A stretch of 64,000 bases of DNA from Psococerastis gibbosa (GCA_963971405.1 OZ020486.1:22281419-22345418); one strand, 5' to 3'. Positions 1 to 12,665 are shown, counted from the stretch's first letter. Notes: a model not told the origin generated them from the sequence alone. A program made the numbers and translations.

Positions 1-651
1 TTCATTTCAGACTTCGTAAATTTCAATTCACATGTAGAGTAAACATGGCGCATAACATTGAATCTGAATGGCCATAATGCAGAATGGAGCAGATAGGTAT
101 CGTAAATTAAATAACTCAACTCGGTTGCAAAGTTACCACAGGGCAAGCCTATATGTTGTGCATAAAATTTAGAAAAAATAAAAAATAAAGAAAAATAAGA
201 TAGCGACAATATAATATCGCGTCTACCATTGGTTTATTAACAGTACGGTTTAATTTCTTTTAAATTTAATTACTGTTGTCGTCGTAACACTGAAAAATAA
301 TAAAATGACCATATTGCACTATATGCCTGCATTAATGACATTTAGAGTTTAATGACAGCTAACGAGTAAAGATAGAGAATTTCTCAAGGTTGAGCCAGTC
401 TGACGGGGCTTAAGTGGGCGACTTGAAGGCGCCGCAGTGGGGGAAATCCCAAGCAGGAAGGGCTAAATACAGGCTTACTGCCGCCCCAGACTCTTCAACT
501 GTGGCTAGTAAACACTATGACCCTGGAAAATGTTAACTAAGGATGGTGATGAGAGCCTGTGGGTATGCTCCAGCCGGAACGAATTTGAAAAGGAATATTT
601 TTTTTTCTAACGCTTGCTTTCAGTATTTCTGCTTTTTAAGGAGTGAGTCTG
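1..651. other. No gene recognised, AT-rich spacer
   Basis: No reading frame or element could be supported. A block around 404-590 is richer in G and C than its surroundings and may be an old repeat, but I found no second copy in the window. Confidence 0.5.
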
Positions 652-790
652 TTTATTAACATCATCCAAGCACCCTAAGGGCAGACTCATTCACCTCAGG
701 GAGAAGCCGATTCGACTGACAGGGTGGACCTCCTGATTATAGTGGACTAAACTACTTGCGGCGGAACTTTGTAAAGTCACACGATTAAGT
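652..790 (-). repeat. Dispersed repeat R3, copy 1
   Basis: This stretch is the reverse complement of a block at 13650-13810 and, over a shorter span, of 7985-8095. The shared core reads GGACCTCCTGATTATAGTGG here, flanked by matching GTGAGTCTG and GTCACACGA segments. It breaks off just after the GTCACACGA motif, where a SINE3 tail begins. The strand is given relative to the 13650 copy. The class is unknown: no terminal inverted repeats or coding potential were seen. Confidence 0.6.
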
Positions 791-925
791 ATTCAATTGA
801 CCTCTTCAGTCGCCTCAATGAGTGATTTGATACTTGTGCTGAGTTACGAAATGTCTCCGATCGCATGGCGCGTAAAGACTCGCCGAAGTACAAGCACGCT
901 ACCACCTGCCCCCGAAGTCGATACT
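791..925 (-). repeat. SINE3-like dispersed repeat, copy 1
   Basis: This repeat matches 12525-12665 (opposite orientation), 55720-55890 and 57908-58088. Shared blocks are the GACCTCTTCAGTCGCCTCA segment, the GTCTCCGATCGCA segment and GTACAAGCACGCTACCACC. Read on the minus strand it starts with a GGTAGC..GTGCTTGTAC segment that resembles a polymerase III A box. The B box is weak. In the copies at 55.7 and 57.9 kb the other end is an AATAAAA-rich tail. A tRNA-derived SINE is the best guess, but the repeat itself is surer than its class. Confidence 0.55.
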
Positions 926-1229
926 AGTTTAACATACAAATTCTAGAGCTCTCAATAAGTATGCAGCTGGTTGGATGATATGGTAATGCACGTGCACACT
1001 CTAGGTCAATTAACCTCACACACGTGTCCCAGCCCATCATTCATGTGTTTATAGCAAATGGACATAAGGGTCATGTGTACTGAGTAATTCATTGCCATGA
1101 CAATGACGGACAAATCCAACGGACTGACAGTTCACAGTACTGTATGTACAATAACGGGCGTTCGATTTTTGGCTTTAATGATTAACTAGGAACAGAGCGG
1201 TATCAAGTTCTTTTCCTGCAAAATTATTA

Positions 1230-1904
1230 TTGCTTTCCAATTTATACGTAGTATAAGGAAAGCTTTGTGATGGTCGAAATTTTCGATTCCGAGATTTCAA
1301 CGGATTTACACGTTTTGAGGTCCCAGGAACCCAAAAAAGTGGTTTTTACGAAATGTCTGTCTGTCGCTCTGTCTGTCTGTTCATCGATTTCCGGGCAAAC
1401 TACTCTGCCGATTTTGATTAAATTTTGCATGTGGGTTCACAAAAATCATGCCTCAAGACCATTTTTTATTTATTTTGGGCTAACTCAATTTGGGGGGGTT
1501 TTATTCTCAAAAAACTCCAAAAAAAAACGTCTAAAAAAATTATTTCTCAAAAACGGCTCCAACGAATTCTTCTAAATTCACCTATATTGTAGTCGTTATT
1601 AATGTATACAAAATGCAGGGGGTCGCTTGCCCCTTGATAGTTTGCTTCGGGGGGTAAAAAATAAAAATAACTCAATTTTCATGAAAAATGACTAAAAAAT
1701 AATTTTTCTGCGGAACCTTTCTATCGATGATTTCTACCTTCAGGTATGTTTTAGGTGTTCAATAGAGTAACAAAACCGGACAGGTTGCATTACCAAAATT
1801 TAATTTAACCATAGGGAAATTATTTACTATGAAATTACACATTATGTCTTACTACTAGTTTATAAATTGGAAAGCATGTTCGAGTAAACTCGGACCGGTT
1901 CTTT
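1230..1904 (+). repeat. Dispersed repeat family F, copy A (internally deleted)
   Basis: The element starts with TTGCTTTCCAATTTAT and has the inverted match ATAAATTGGAAAGCA near its other end, followed by a conserved tail ending ACTCGGACCGGTTCTTT. Compared with the copies at 11268-12095 and 54898-55704 it lacks a block of very roughly 170 bp, including the poly-G/C tract. Inside is a TCTGTCTGTC run and an open frame at 1267-1575 whose first part (VEIFDSEISTDLHVLRSQ) recurs in the 54.9 kb copy. Class is uncertain: inverted ends suggest a non-autonomous DNA element, but no target duplication was identified. Confidence 0.75.
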
Positions 1905-4073
1905 AGATAAATATTTCAGAAAGTAATCTGTCGGCTAGGAGTAGGTAGTGTAAAAAGCATAATTTTCTGACAAGTGAAGTATAGAACTCTATAGGGCTAT
2001 GGTGAAAATGGCTTAACTCAAACATTGTTGCAGTGCCTGTCGGCCAAGATTACAAAAAAAAAACCCATAGCCGTATGCATAGTATAGCATTTAGACTATA
2101 AGGCTATGCGACGCTTGGTACTTCACAGCGTTCAAGAATTTATAATTAATTTGCTAACTAAGAAGTACGATAATTCATTTTACACTCGAAATACTGACAA
2201 AAGTGAAACAATTGCCTCATGGCTGCGCTAGTAGTTTCCTCTTTAGTTTCAAACCCGAGCACTTGCTGTTGGCATATCTAATTAATTATATTTACACCCT
2301 TGTGAAGTATATGAACTCTTCTGTAACTAAATAATAGTCATAAAAGGCATGGACAGCAAAGCCTTAGGTCACAAAATGGGTACCTACTTTATTATATCTA
2401 TTGTCTAGCTGGTTTTTAGCAAAATAGTGTATTGGTCGTACTAGTTCCACTATGTACCTTTATGTGTAACAGTCCTAAATGTTAAAAATAATGTTCATTA
2501 AGGAACAAACTTGTCATCTAATGCATTCCATGGAACCAGAAAACAAGCTTGTAAAAAGAGTAACTAATCCGTCTGTCCTGATTGGTGATCCGATGAAGTG
2601 CTTCTGACCAAGTTTAGTTATACATGAACAGTTTAGGGTGGCTTCGGCCATAGTAATCAGCGCATATATTTTTTATATTTCTGTAGCTTCTTTCAGGAAC
2701 ATATACTCATACGTAATACTAAACTATCTTCAGACATATCTTCAACACGTCTATCAACCGTTAGGACCTTTACTATCGTCCTATACTTCTTCCTCTCCCT
2801 TTTTCGTATAACTAACCACTAACTACCACACATCAATTACCCTTTGGGCATACGCCCATTGGGTCTCTTCCTGCTCGGTACACATTAAACGTTAAGCTCT
2901 CCTATTCAGATAAAGGTCTAAATGCCCTCGGGCAGATCCTTGTCCCTTCCCTTCATGATTTTCGGGAGGTGGCACCGGTACCCGAAACCGGATTGGTTTC
3001 GATGCCAGGTTGGCCATCACCATTTCCAGAGCGAAGTTGGGGCTCTATATTTAAAAAACAAAAGAAAAAGTAGCTACGGCCAAATATTCCTGATAGTAAG
3101 AATTCCAGAGGAAACAGCTTAAGTAAGTACCCCGCACACTGATGGTTAAAGGAGCCTTCATTAACAAAACAAAATTGTAAAAATTATGAAAAATACACAG
3201 ATTAATTATTATCTTAAAATTATATTGCGGCCACTTGGCAAAGCCAATCGCAGATCGAGCACAAGTCTAAATCGTGACTACATCCTTTGCTCCTTTGCAA
3301 GATGTTTAAGGACCGATGTTATTCAAGGCTTATAAAAACGTATTGTTATTATTTCGTACAATACAGTACATACAACAGGTATGCCTAACAATGCTAACAA
3401 GAATTTATGTCCGTGAAAAATTCCAGACCTTAATTTAAGTCAATAAAGATTGTTTCAACATTTAAACCACGATTCCCTCAATTTCACCAACATTACTGAT
3501 GAAATCTGACTCATAAATCATTACTGTCATACATTCAACAAGTAATATGAAATTAACTCATCTGCATTTAAAATACTGAGTAAATCACTGCCATATATGG
3601 GCAACATTTCGGGGCTTGATAATCTTCCAATCTAAAATCAAAATTCGCGTCTTTTGTTAAAAATGGCAATTGATTTAATCTGAGACGATCAATGAAAGAG
3701 AGCAATGGGGCTGGAGAGGATATAAATGACAGGGATATGTAGGGGATATGTATAATTTTGTAGGGAGCAGTCACCCTCTCCGCTGACTCACTGCTGACAA
3801 TTTGATTCATCGTCCCCATTCCCCTACATCTCCGATTTCGCCCCACTGCATTTGTCTTCCTAGTCTATTTACGCATCAACCCTCCTCGCATCTGTACGGA
3901 CTTCGCCAATGCTCTATCAATGACTTCTCCGCCTCCCATATGTCCCACATGCCAGCCAGGTACCACTGGATATGCAACACCTGCTCCTCGTCTGCCCTAC
4001 GTATGCTTGCTACCGCATCATCCCTAATAACGCCTATGTGTGCAATATTCTTACAGATGCAACTACTTTTCGC
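1905..4073. other. No gene recognised
   Basis: About 2.2 kb with only short, non-conserved open frames. An open minus-strand frame lies at about 3880-4070 (65 codons up to the MITE edge) but shows no recognisable motif. The sequence around 2890-3060 is locally G+C richer without an identifiable feature. Confidence 0.5.
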
Positions 4074-4376
4074 CAGTGGCGGACACAGAGGGAGGGTTAT
4101 GGGGGTCATGACCCCCTCCAAAATTGTAAAAAGGCGCCAAAATGACAACTTAATTCTTTAAAAAAAAAACATAAAATATGGATAGTATCATTGTAATACT
4201 TATTTAAATGCTTCCTTTCATTTCGTTCTGTATGTACCGTACCAACCAGAATTGTTCGGAAAAATTAAATCAGTTACTTAAATCAAATACGGTATTGATT
4301 TTATTCTCAGTTTTATACCTGAGGCGGCATTTTGAGGGATGACCCTCCCCAAAATAAAAAGCTGTGTCCGCCACTG
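4074..4376. mobile_element. hAT-type MITE with 15-bp terminal inverted repeats
   Basis: The left end CAGTGGCGGACACAG is matched by CTGTGTCCGCCACTG at the right end, a perfect 15-bp inverted repeat. The flanks TTTTCGC (4067-4073) and CTTTCGC (4377-4383) agree at 6 of 7 positions, which fits the roughly 8-bp target duplication of hAT elements after some decay. Inside the ends are GGGGGTCATGACCCCCTCC-like and complementary CCCTCCCC segments. At 303 bp with no transposase frame, it is non-autonomous. Confidence 0.85.
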
Positions 4377-7026
4377 CTTTCGCCTTCCGTTTCTATTCCA
4401 GTCAACCACTTTTAAAAGTCTATGAAAACCTTTAATCGACTATGCTGAAAAATCGTACAATAGACAAACCAAACCAGCACCATCCAACACCACAGTATTG
4501 TATTACATACAAACAGTACAACGAGTAAGCCCCAAAGGGTGTACCTAGCGTTATGATTATAAAAATTTAAAACATCAGCGGACTACGAAGTTGCCAATTT
4601 CAAGGTAAAATCTGTTCCTTTAATATAAAGCCCCCGTTCCCCTTTAAAACAGATTCGGTCTGAATTCAACTTTACCAGTGGGAGCTGTGGCACTTTCCCA
4701 ACATTCACAAAGATCAAAACGTAAGGACTCCGTATTGGTCCCAGTTTTATACTAACCTTGCAGCTGTATTTTATAATTTCTGGATACATTACCAGCAGAG
4801 GCCCCAGTTGCTAAGGATTGGAAGTGATGCTGTCAAAGTTGAGAACTATTCTGAAGAGGAAGGTCTATAATCAGCTTATGCTAATTCACGTTGACTCGAA
4901 AACGTTAATGGGATTTGGCAAATTACTGTGATAGGAAGAAAGTCTGGTAAACCCAGAGGGAAAATGTTGCCACAAAAAAGACATGGCCCATGTATAAGTA
5001 CCAAATTTCATCGCGTTTTTACACAAAGACAATTGAAAGATCAATAATGGAGTATACATATATAGTCACGTGGTTTGGAAGTGAAATTTTCTTCCAGAAT
5101 TTTGGCCAAGTAAGTAAAATTAATGTATGTACACTACCCCTAAACTCTGACATACCCTAAATAATTTTTGGGTTAGGTTTCTATGCAAACATCAAATAAT
5201 GTGATTAAATTACTGATATCCTAAAACAATATTTATTAATTCACTCAGTTACAATATGCTTGAAATACTGGTAAGACATAACCAGGCAAGAACAAAGAGA
5301 AAAAAATAAGTACCGGTATATGCCAAATGATGAAACCGAAAATGGGGCATCATAAATTTGTCTCCCAAGTCGGCTACTCGCAAAAACTATCGCCATTATT
5401 TGCCTGTTCCCGTACTACATGACATAAAACGCCAAACTTTTATAATAGAAAAACTTTTTAAATATGAAACACGTGGCGGTATGGTTGAGATTAATAGTTT
5501 GGCATCCGGTAAAAAAAGCGATGGGAAAATGTGTCACTTAGCACAACAAAGTTCAATTTGAAGAAGTTAGAGTTGGGAGCTTTCTTGGGCTTATTGGATT
5601 GGTTTTTCATACTTTTAGAATAATTTAGGTGGTTAGTTCAGAAATTACTTTACTAATGCTTTGAAAACTAATACAAGGTATGAAAGTAATTTGGCTTATT
5701 TTTCTTTATTGCCATTTACCATTGCAGTAGGCTATGTTAATTGTTACCTGTAAGTCAGAAGCAGGCAAACAATTTAGTCCACAATTTTCCCCATGTCGGC
5801 GTACACCCCCCCCCCCCCTCCCCATACTGAAGATCATTTTATGATTTTTAGTGGAACACCATGGCTTGACAGAAAAATCGTTAAATTCTAGGACCAAGAT
5901 CCAGTATTTTATGCCTACAATTATGGGTTATATATTATATTTAATTAAATGTTTAGGACTGATATCGTTCGGATTTTATAGTTCAATGCCAAGATTTACT
6001 GTATTATATTTAAAATTTCTAACCACTCTGCTGTTTTATTTTTTTATTTGTTAAATTGTTACTTTGGCCCGTGGACCTCCTGATATAATTATGTCCGTGG
6101 ACGACAGGTTGGGAACCTCTGCTGTGGATACTGGGCACGTCAAACCGGATGCACGTATTCGTAAATATATGTGCTTTGTGTTTTAATTAACGTTAGCTAC
6201 ATTGATACGGAAATCCAAAATCCATTGCTCCAGCAATCCACATTCCACACCTCACATTCTGGTCGCGAAGATTAAAAAAGCAAAACGGTACCGTTTCTGA
6301 TTTTAAAAAAAAATATATATATATATATACAAGGACAGCATTTATAGCACCCCATCATTTTATAGCGGTCGGCTGTTGACTCAAGCATAAAACTGAGTTC
6401 TTACCAAATTTAATCTTTCTCTCCCACATCACAAGTCTCCCTACGTTATGCTCCAAGAATCAGAAATACAATCCGTCACCTCGACTTCCTGCGACAAAGA
6501 CAAATCATTTGTTCCTGAGCGCACTTGGAATACACCGTAGAAAAAAAGGACCGCAATTAGCGTTATTGTATTTAAATGGGCTCACGTAGCGGGACATCGG
6601 CCCACCCTCCACGCATAAGTCAACGGCTCAACGCAATACACAAAATACACGGATAGCCAGCACCCCTGCTCTGCCCTGCTCTCACAAATGAAAATGTTTC
6701 AATTTTGAGATGATGTCATCATGTTTAGGGCGGCTCCGGGACCGGGTGCCATGTAACGGATCTAATATTTGCAATGGATTGTACACGGTTTGGGATAGGA
6801 TAAAATGTAACAGCTGTGCGACAATGTGCCACCGGCGCGGCGGCGAGGTAATGGAAGGGAGCTGGGTTGAGAAAAAGAAATTATCGTCGAAGATTCTCAC
6901 AAAGAACGCCCCCCCCCCCCAGCTGCGCACTAAGGGGGAAGAACAAGGATTCTCACACATATAGTGACGGGGAAGTCGCGAAGGGAAATCATGAAGTATG
7001 GAGTAGCGAAAATATAAATAAATATG
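4377..7026. other. No gene recognised; poly-C runs and an AT microsatellite
   Basis: Holds a C13 run at 5806-5818, a C12 run at 6909-6920, an (AT)n tract at about 6313-6328 and a short fragment of the R3 core near 6070-6085. Small open frames here show no conserved motif and appear to be chance. Confidence 0.5.
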
Positions 7027-7210
7027 GACTTTTTATTGTTTCTATTACTAAGCCAACCTAGCGGAGTTAGGGCTATACCGCCCTCTCTTAACTAGGGAGG
7101 CCCGGGACCGCCTGCTTTAAATGCCCTCCGAAGCATGGCCAGAAAATGTAGCAAGTGTGTGACTCGAACCAACAAACTTTCGGGTGAAAGTCAGAGTCCG
7201 TACCACTATT
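7027..7210 (-). repeat. SINE1 (tRNA-derived), copy 1
   Basis: Read on the minus strand this has a tRNA-like head with an A-box-like AGTGGTACGGACTCTG segment and a B box GGTTCGAGTCAC, then a tRNA-unrelated body ending in CCGCTAGGTTGGCTTAGTAA and an A/T-rich tail. It matches the copies at 28948-29150 and 30881-31068 through the whole body. The head is cut short compared with the 28.9 kb copy, which begins with a TAGAGTAGTGG box. It is a retroposed element, not a functional tRNA. Confidence 0.85.
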
Positions 7211-7984
7211 AATTTTAATTAATTTTTTCTTCAATAAACTGGTGTTGCACATTAAAATGCTACAGGCTATTAGCCCTCAGTCTTTAGTCCATTCCATGAA
7301 ATAAATCTTAGCAAATTACAATTTAGCAGCATCAGTCATTTGAAACATACTAGTGTACCTGTACCTGCTGTATATTTTCGTAAATAAATTACTTTCTATA
7401 GGTTATTTTAGGTTTTGCATCCAAATTCTATTAGACAACCTGTCACGTTAGTGCTGCTCATCATAACAACAGAGTAGAGGCCTACATCGGAAAGCCCATC
7501 CAATACAATACGAATGCGAATACAATCACAAGGAAACTCGTAATTTAATTCATACTAATTAGGTACAAGGTAAACAAAAATAAGGTGTGCCTAAAGAAAA
7601 GACAACAAAATGATGCTTGAAGCAATAAAATGCCCAACAAAAATGAGACAGCACCCAATTGACAAGCAAGAGAATTCGAAACGAAGAGAGCGCAAAATTA
7701 TTCCCCTAACGACTCTCCCCAGGGCAAAGGAAGCGTAGACAATTAGTGAAGTTCCGAAGTGTAAAAGAAATTTACAATTTGACGAAAACGAATTTACTAT
7801 AATTTAACCAATTTAATAATATAATGAAAAGTTAGCTGAATCCAGCAACAAATTATTTATCATTTAGGGTGTAGTATTGAAAGAAATAAACTTGAGTAAT
7901 ACTTCATACGCCATACCAAGTTGAATCCAGCGGACCAGAGCAGGTTCAAAGCTGCAGATATATTGGTCGTGTGCACAGTGCCGG
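7211..7984. other. No gene recognised
   Basis: AT-rich spacer with no inverted repeats, coding frames or second copies found. Confidence 0.5.
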
Positions 7985-8095
7985 TAGGGAAACATGGTAG
8001 GACTTGTCCTGGTCACCTCCGAACCAATCGTGTGACTTCACTGTGTTTCCCAAGTGGTTCGGAATCCACTATAATCAGGAGGTCCACTGGAGTCC
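7985..8095 (+). repeat. Dispersed repeat R3, copy 2 (partial)
   Basis: Shares TGGTCACCTC, CGTGTGACTT and the TTCGGAATCCACTATAATCA core, then GGAGGTCCAC, with 13650-13810 in the same orientation. The sequence after GGTCCACTGG diverges. Confidence 0.6.
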
Positions 8096-8175
8096 TATGG
8101 GCCCACACCGTGGCCTGGGACTATGTCAAACCATACTACTACTAATACTTCAAATTATGCACGTGACTTAACTCA

Positions 8176-8285
8176 TAGGTTTGGGCATGTTGCTGACCAC
8201 AATATCCCAAATAGAGCAGTGGTCATGAGAGAGTATCCTCTGCCTGTACTCAGGCCTAGACCCTTTTTGGCCTGTCGTGCCACGG
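8176..8285 (+). repeat. SINE2 body fragment
   Basis: The segment CATGTTGCTGACCACAATAT..AGCAGTGGTCA matches, in inverted orientation, the body of the SINE2 copy at 55891-56165. A following GAGAGTATCCTCT block and a GACCCTTTTTGGCC block also have counterparts there. The tRNA-like head is absent. A shorter related piece (CCACAACATCCCAAATAATG) lies near 40215. Confidence 0.5.
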
Positions 8286-8361
8286 CGTTTTGACTCATAG
8301 GTAAATTTGTACAAAGTTAAATATATATAAATATATATAGCATAAATTAGCTTCATTGTAG

Positions 8362-8646
8362 CAGTGGTGGAGCGTGCATGTAAGTCGTGCAATGCCGCAT
8401 TACACTCAACAAATCCTTAGAATGTATTAAGAGCTTTGTTGAAATCTATAGGAAGCCGCCAGCAAATAAGATTGTACGAGCATGATGTTATCAACGAAGT
8501 CTAAGAAAATTAGGAATCTCGCCACGTTAGAATTCAAATGTTTTCTTTTTGTATTAAAATTTTTACTGTTTGTTTTAAACTTTAACGACATAAATAAATA
8601 GTATTTGCAAGCATTACACTCGCAATTATCCCACGCTCTGCCACTG
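8362..8646. mobile_element. hAT-type MITE with 8-bp target duplication
   Basis: The ends CAGTGGTGGAGCGTG and CACGCTCTGCCACTG form a 15-bp inverted repeat with two mismatches. They are flanked by CATTGTAG (8354-8361) and CATAGTAG (8647-8654), a 7-of-8 match and the length expected for hAT elements. The 285-bp interior is AT-rich with no transposase frame. Confidence 0.85.
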
Positions 8647-8654
8647 CATAGTAG

Positions 8655-11267
8655 TAGTATAGGTTGCGCTGAACAATTTAATAAAATAAAAAAGGTCATA
8701 TCATATTACTCATAAACATTTGGAAACTAGCCTGTCCAATCGACAATCCTTTCTTTCTGTACTCTGTAGGGTTGAAGATATTTCGGAGTATTTTAACTGT
8801 TGATGTACTCGTAAAGTCGTATACTAAAAACAATATTCATTCATTCACATTTTACACAATAGTTTGTACCTACCTAATAGACTACTGAATACTGAATAGC
8901 TAGGACTAGTCTACATATTTTACTTATTTATTCGATGACGGTCAGACTGTGGTGAAAAACTATTTGGGTGGATTTGAATATCCTATTCCCGTCCTATACT
9001 GTACCTATGTAGGTACGGTATATTGAAAGGGACTATGGGGAGTGTCAAGACTGTGTGTGGCCTGCGTGTGAGACAAGGGTTCTTCGGGCCGCGTGCCTAA
9101 TTGCTAGGTATCACCCTCCACACCTTCACCAGTTTCGAATTAGTCCACGGTTCTAACATCTATGTTTGGAGCATAATTCTTTCGTCAATTCTGACAAGGT
9201 CTTGGCTTGAGCGGTAGACCCTGTTTATTGAACTTTCAAGTATACGGCTTCTGTATGGTCCTACTTGCGTCAACAGGCATTCACTGAACGGTATTGGACC
9301 ACTGAACAGAGGAAAATCACCATCCTCAAAGTTCTATGCGGATATATTTTGATTTTCTAGGTACTGCGCTAGGAGATACAATAGTAGACTTAGATTAGTT
9401 TCTCTCGAGGGTATTAGAATAAGCAGTAAATGCGAGTCAATTAGCCCCCCTCATTGCAATCTTGTCTGGACAGAAATGGGAGGTACCTTTATGCAATGCA
9501 ATAGGAGCTGCCAGTAATAGGTGTAAGGTAATAAGTAGTAGATTTAAGTTAGTATTACTGAAATAGACTAAAAATAAACAGCTCCACCGAAATTAATCCT
9601 ATTTTGACATGTACCGGCCGCACATGTCAAAATAGGATCGAAAAATGTGGTAGAAAGGCGTGTTCCAGAGCTACATCAAATTTGAACTCGATGAAAATAC
9701 ATGCTCATATGAGGTAAGGATTTGGCATTATAGGCTTGAGGGCGGTGCCGTGGCGAAGGTGTAATGCCTGTGAAATGAGAGAACACCCCGTGTTTGCTCG
9801 CCTATCCGAGCTCAGTGACCCGTTTATAATTGATAATTATAAATTTTTCGATCTTGTCACACCTCCGTTTAAATTAATGAACCCGTCGTAGAGTTTGTAA
9901 CGTTTACTTTCTTTTACGATAGATAACATTGCAAGCATCCCCATACAACTGGCAAATTGACGACAAGCTCCACTCATAAAAGTTGCATCGTTTAAAACCT
10001 TTTTTTTTCCCTGAGTTCATTGCTTGTTTCCCTTTAAATATTAGGAGCCCCTCATATACATACACTTTTATGGCATTGCAAAAAGTAAGTTGCATATCCA
10101 TAGTATAATATAGTCCATATAATATATTTTACTTGCAGATTATGGAGGCTTAGGAGGTACTGGAGGTAGGTAATCTTGACTTTTCATTTTGAGGTTTAGG
10201 ACCAGCTAAGTAATTAATTTAATGTACTGTCAATGGTTCGCGGTAAGCGTCACTAAATAATTTCAATTCCTCTCTAAAGGCTACGAAGTCAATATTAACT
10301 GAAGATATGAAGACTAACTCAGTAACTCCAGTCAATTGAATAATTCTGAGTCACTGTCAAGTTATGTTAACTGTACCTATAATAGTGTAGTTTACCTAAG
10401 TATGCAAAGCGAAACTAGAAACAACTACTCTCGCCAATTCAGAAATTCGTATGGCGGTTACTGTTCAAATTGCAGCCACACCAATGGCAATAACTCTCTC
10501 TCAAACTTGAAATTAAAAAATTACCAGCAAGCTGGGTGCGGCAACATACAGAATTTAATACAGTTAGCACTTCACACCTTATTAAAAGGGGCCAGCGGAA
10601 CCTGCAGGAGGCAGATTCGTTGATTGTTTATGAAACATTTCACTGGTGAAATAGGAGCCCCCATGGAAATGAAGAGAAACTACCTGGCCGCGGGGAGGAA
10701 ACTTCACCACTCAGCTGTCACTTAAGCCCCTCAAAATTATATTTTCTCAACTCCTCAATGGCAACTTTCCTCGTACAATTCTTTGTTCCTTATAAAGCTT
10801 TGCGAAATTAAGTCAACATGCTCCGTTTTCACTTTACCTCGTTTCCCTTTTCTCAGTTTTACATTTTGAAAAAGATTAAGCCAGCAATTGTAATTTCCTT
10901 CCATAGTAGAACTCTTCCCCAACCCAAAAGAACTACTACTGAAATAATCTGCTCCCCATTGTTCTTTCCACCAACAAATAACGACTGTTTATCACTCAGT
11001 TAATATATCAATATCAATCAATCAATATCAGTATACACTATATAACACAAATTGTATTGGTGAGCGTATTAACTGTGAGGTTGAAGGTGTGTCGTCAGAT
11101 CATGAACGAAATATTTTACTAGCCGCATTAATGATGTTCACACATACTGTAATATTAATCCATGGTGTCGGCAACAGTAAAAAAACATTAATGGTGAAAG
11201 TATTATAACACTACTAATGGCACAGAGCGAGTATTCGCGGAATCTCACAACGCTTGAGTGCAAAACA
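8655..11267. other. No gene recognised; one compact hairpin
   Basis: Apart from the perfect hairpin at 9596-9638 no feature could be supported. The open frame at 10336-10623 has an Asn/Ser-rich composition and no recognisable motif, so it is left uncalled. Confidence 0.45.
9596..9638. repeat. Perfect 17-bp inverted repeat (hairpin)
   Basis: The arms ATCCTATTTTGACATGT (9596-9612) and its exact complement (9622-9638) enclose a 9-base loop ACCGGCCGC. Nothing around it identifies a function; it may be the remains of a small palindromic element. Confidence 0.8.
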
Positions 11268-12095
11268 AAAAGAACCGGTCCGAGTATACTCGAACATGCT
11301 TTCCAATTTATCAAAATTAGTAGATAGAGAAAATGAGTAATTTCATGGTAAATAATTTTCCTATAGTTAAATTTCGGGCATCTCGGGGGGGGGGGGGGGG
11401 GGGGTCCACCTGACGTCACTGGAGGTGAGGTAAATTCTAGATAGGTCAGACCAACAAATTACCACACAGCAATAATGGCAGGGCACGCAATGCATTTGAC
11501 CTTGGATTTTCTATCATTTCTTTCGCACAAAACCAAATAGTTTTTTGGAAAAGCAATCTGTCCGGTTTCGTTACTCAATTTAACACCTAAAACATGCCTG
11601 AAGGTAGAAATCATCGATAGAAAGGTTTCCCTAAAAAATTATTTTTTAGTCATTCTTCATTAAAATTGAGTTATTTTTATTTTTTTACCCCCAGAAGCAA
11701 ACTATGAAGGGGCAAGCGACCCCCGCATTTTGTCAACATTAATAACGACTACAATATATGTGAATTTAAAAGAAATCGTTGGAGCCGTTTTTGAGAAATA
11801 ATTTTTTTAGACGTTTTTTTTGGAGTTTTTTGAAAATAAAAACCCCCCAAATTGAGATAGCCCTAAATAAAAAAAATTCTCTCGAGGTATGATTTTTGTG
11901 AACCTACATGCCGAATTTCATCAAAATTGACCGAGTAGTTTGCCCGGAAATCGACGCACAGACAGACAGACATTTCGTAAAAACCACTTTTTTGAGTTCC
12001 TGGGACCTCAAAACGTGTAAATCCGTTGAAATCTCGGAATCGAAAATTTCGACCGTCACAAAGCTTTCCTTATGCTACGTATAAATTGGAAAGCA
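11268..12095 (-). repeat. Dispersed repeat family F, copy B (full-length type)
   Basis: This inverted copy of the 54898-55704 repeat runs from AAAGAACCGGTCCGAGT to ATAAATTGGAAAGCAAA. It contains the TCGGGCATCTC segment followed by a G20 run (11385-11404) and GTCCACCTGACGTCACTG; the equivalent run in copy C is C15. It also keeps the GACAGACAGACA stretch and the CGGATTTACACG block in complement. A reading frame shared with the other copies is visible but interrupted. With copy C it defines the long form of this family. Confidence 0.8.
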
Positions 12096-12524
12096 AAAAT
12101 ACCATAACCACAAAATAGCGTCTCTACGCATAACATTAAGTTTTAGGAACGATTTCATTAGACCTGATGCATTTACTGTAAATCGAACATGAGTATGTTT
12201 GGCGTATGTATGTCTACTATGCTGCTTGAAGAATAACTTAATTAAATGCAAAGTGCTCCTCTAAATTTGCTAAGTTACACTTTTAAACCGCAATAAGTTC
12301 TACTTAAACGGCATGGTTCTAAGGAAATTGTAGATACCATATGTGCAGTTAGGTGTACACAGGACCTTATGTTCGGTGCAAAACCGCATAGTGGCTTTAG
12401 CCGAATAGTTGAGGTGGCCAGTCATTCTCGAAAGGCAAATAGCCAGATGTTGACTGTCACATTTAATACATAACAAGTACGTACCTAAGTAACAGAACGT
12501 TTACCCTTCAGTTCAGGTTCAATG

Positions 12525-12665
12525 GCCAGGTAACGTGCTTGCTCTTGTGCGAGTCTTTACACGCCATGCGATCGGAGACGTGTCGTAACTCAACACGGGT
12601 ACTAACCTACTGAGGCGACTGAAGAGGTCATTCGGATACATTCATTAAATTGTTTGTACGCAATT
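12525..12665 (+). repeat. SINE3-like dispersed repeat, copy 2
   Basis: Matches the repeat at 791-925 in opposite orientation: AACGTGCTTGC.., CGAGTCTTTACACGCCATGC, GATCGGAGACGTGTCG and GAGGCGACTGAAGAGGTCA follow in the same order. It ends in TTGTTTGTACGCAATTAATA and T-rich DNA. Confidence 0.6.

Noticed and set aside
3876..4148. 90-codon minus-strand frame as a possible exon
   Set aside because: Its first 25 codons come from the hAT MITE at 4074-4376; the remaining 65 show no family signature.
10336..10623. 95-codon Asn/Ser-rich frame
   Set aside because: Low-complexity composition only; no homology or second copy.
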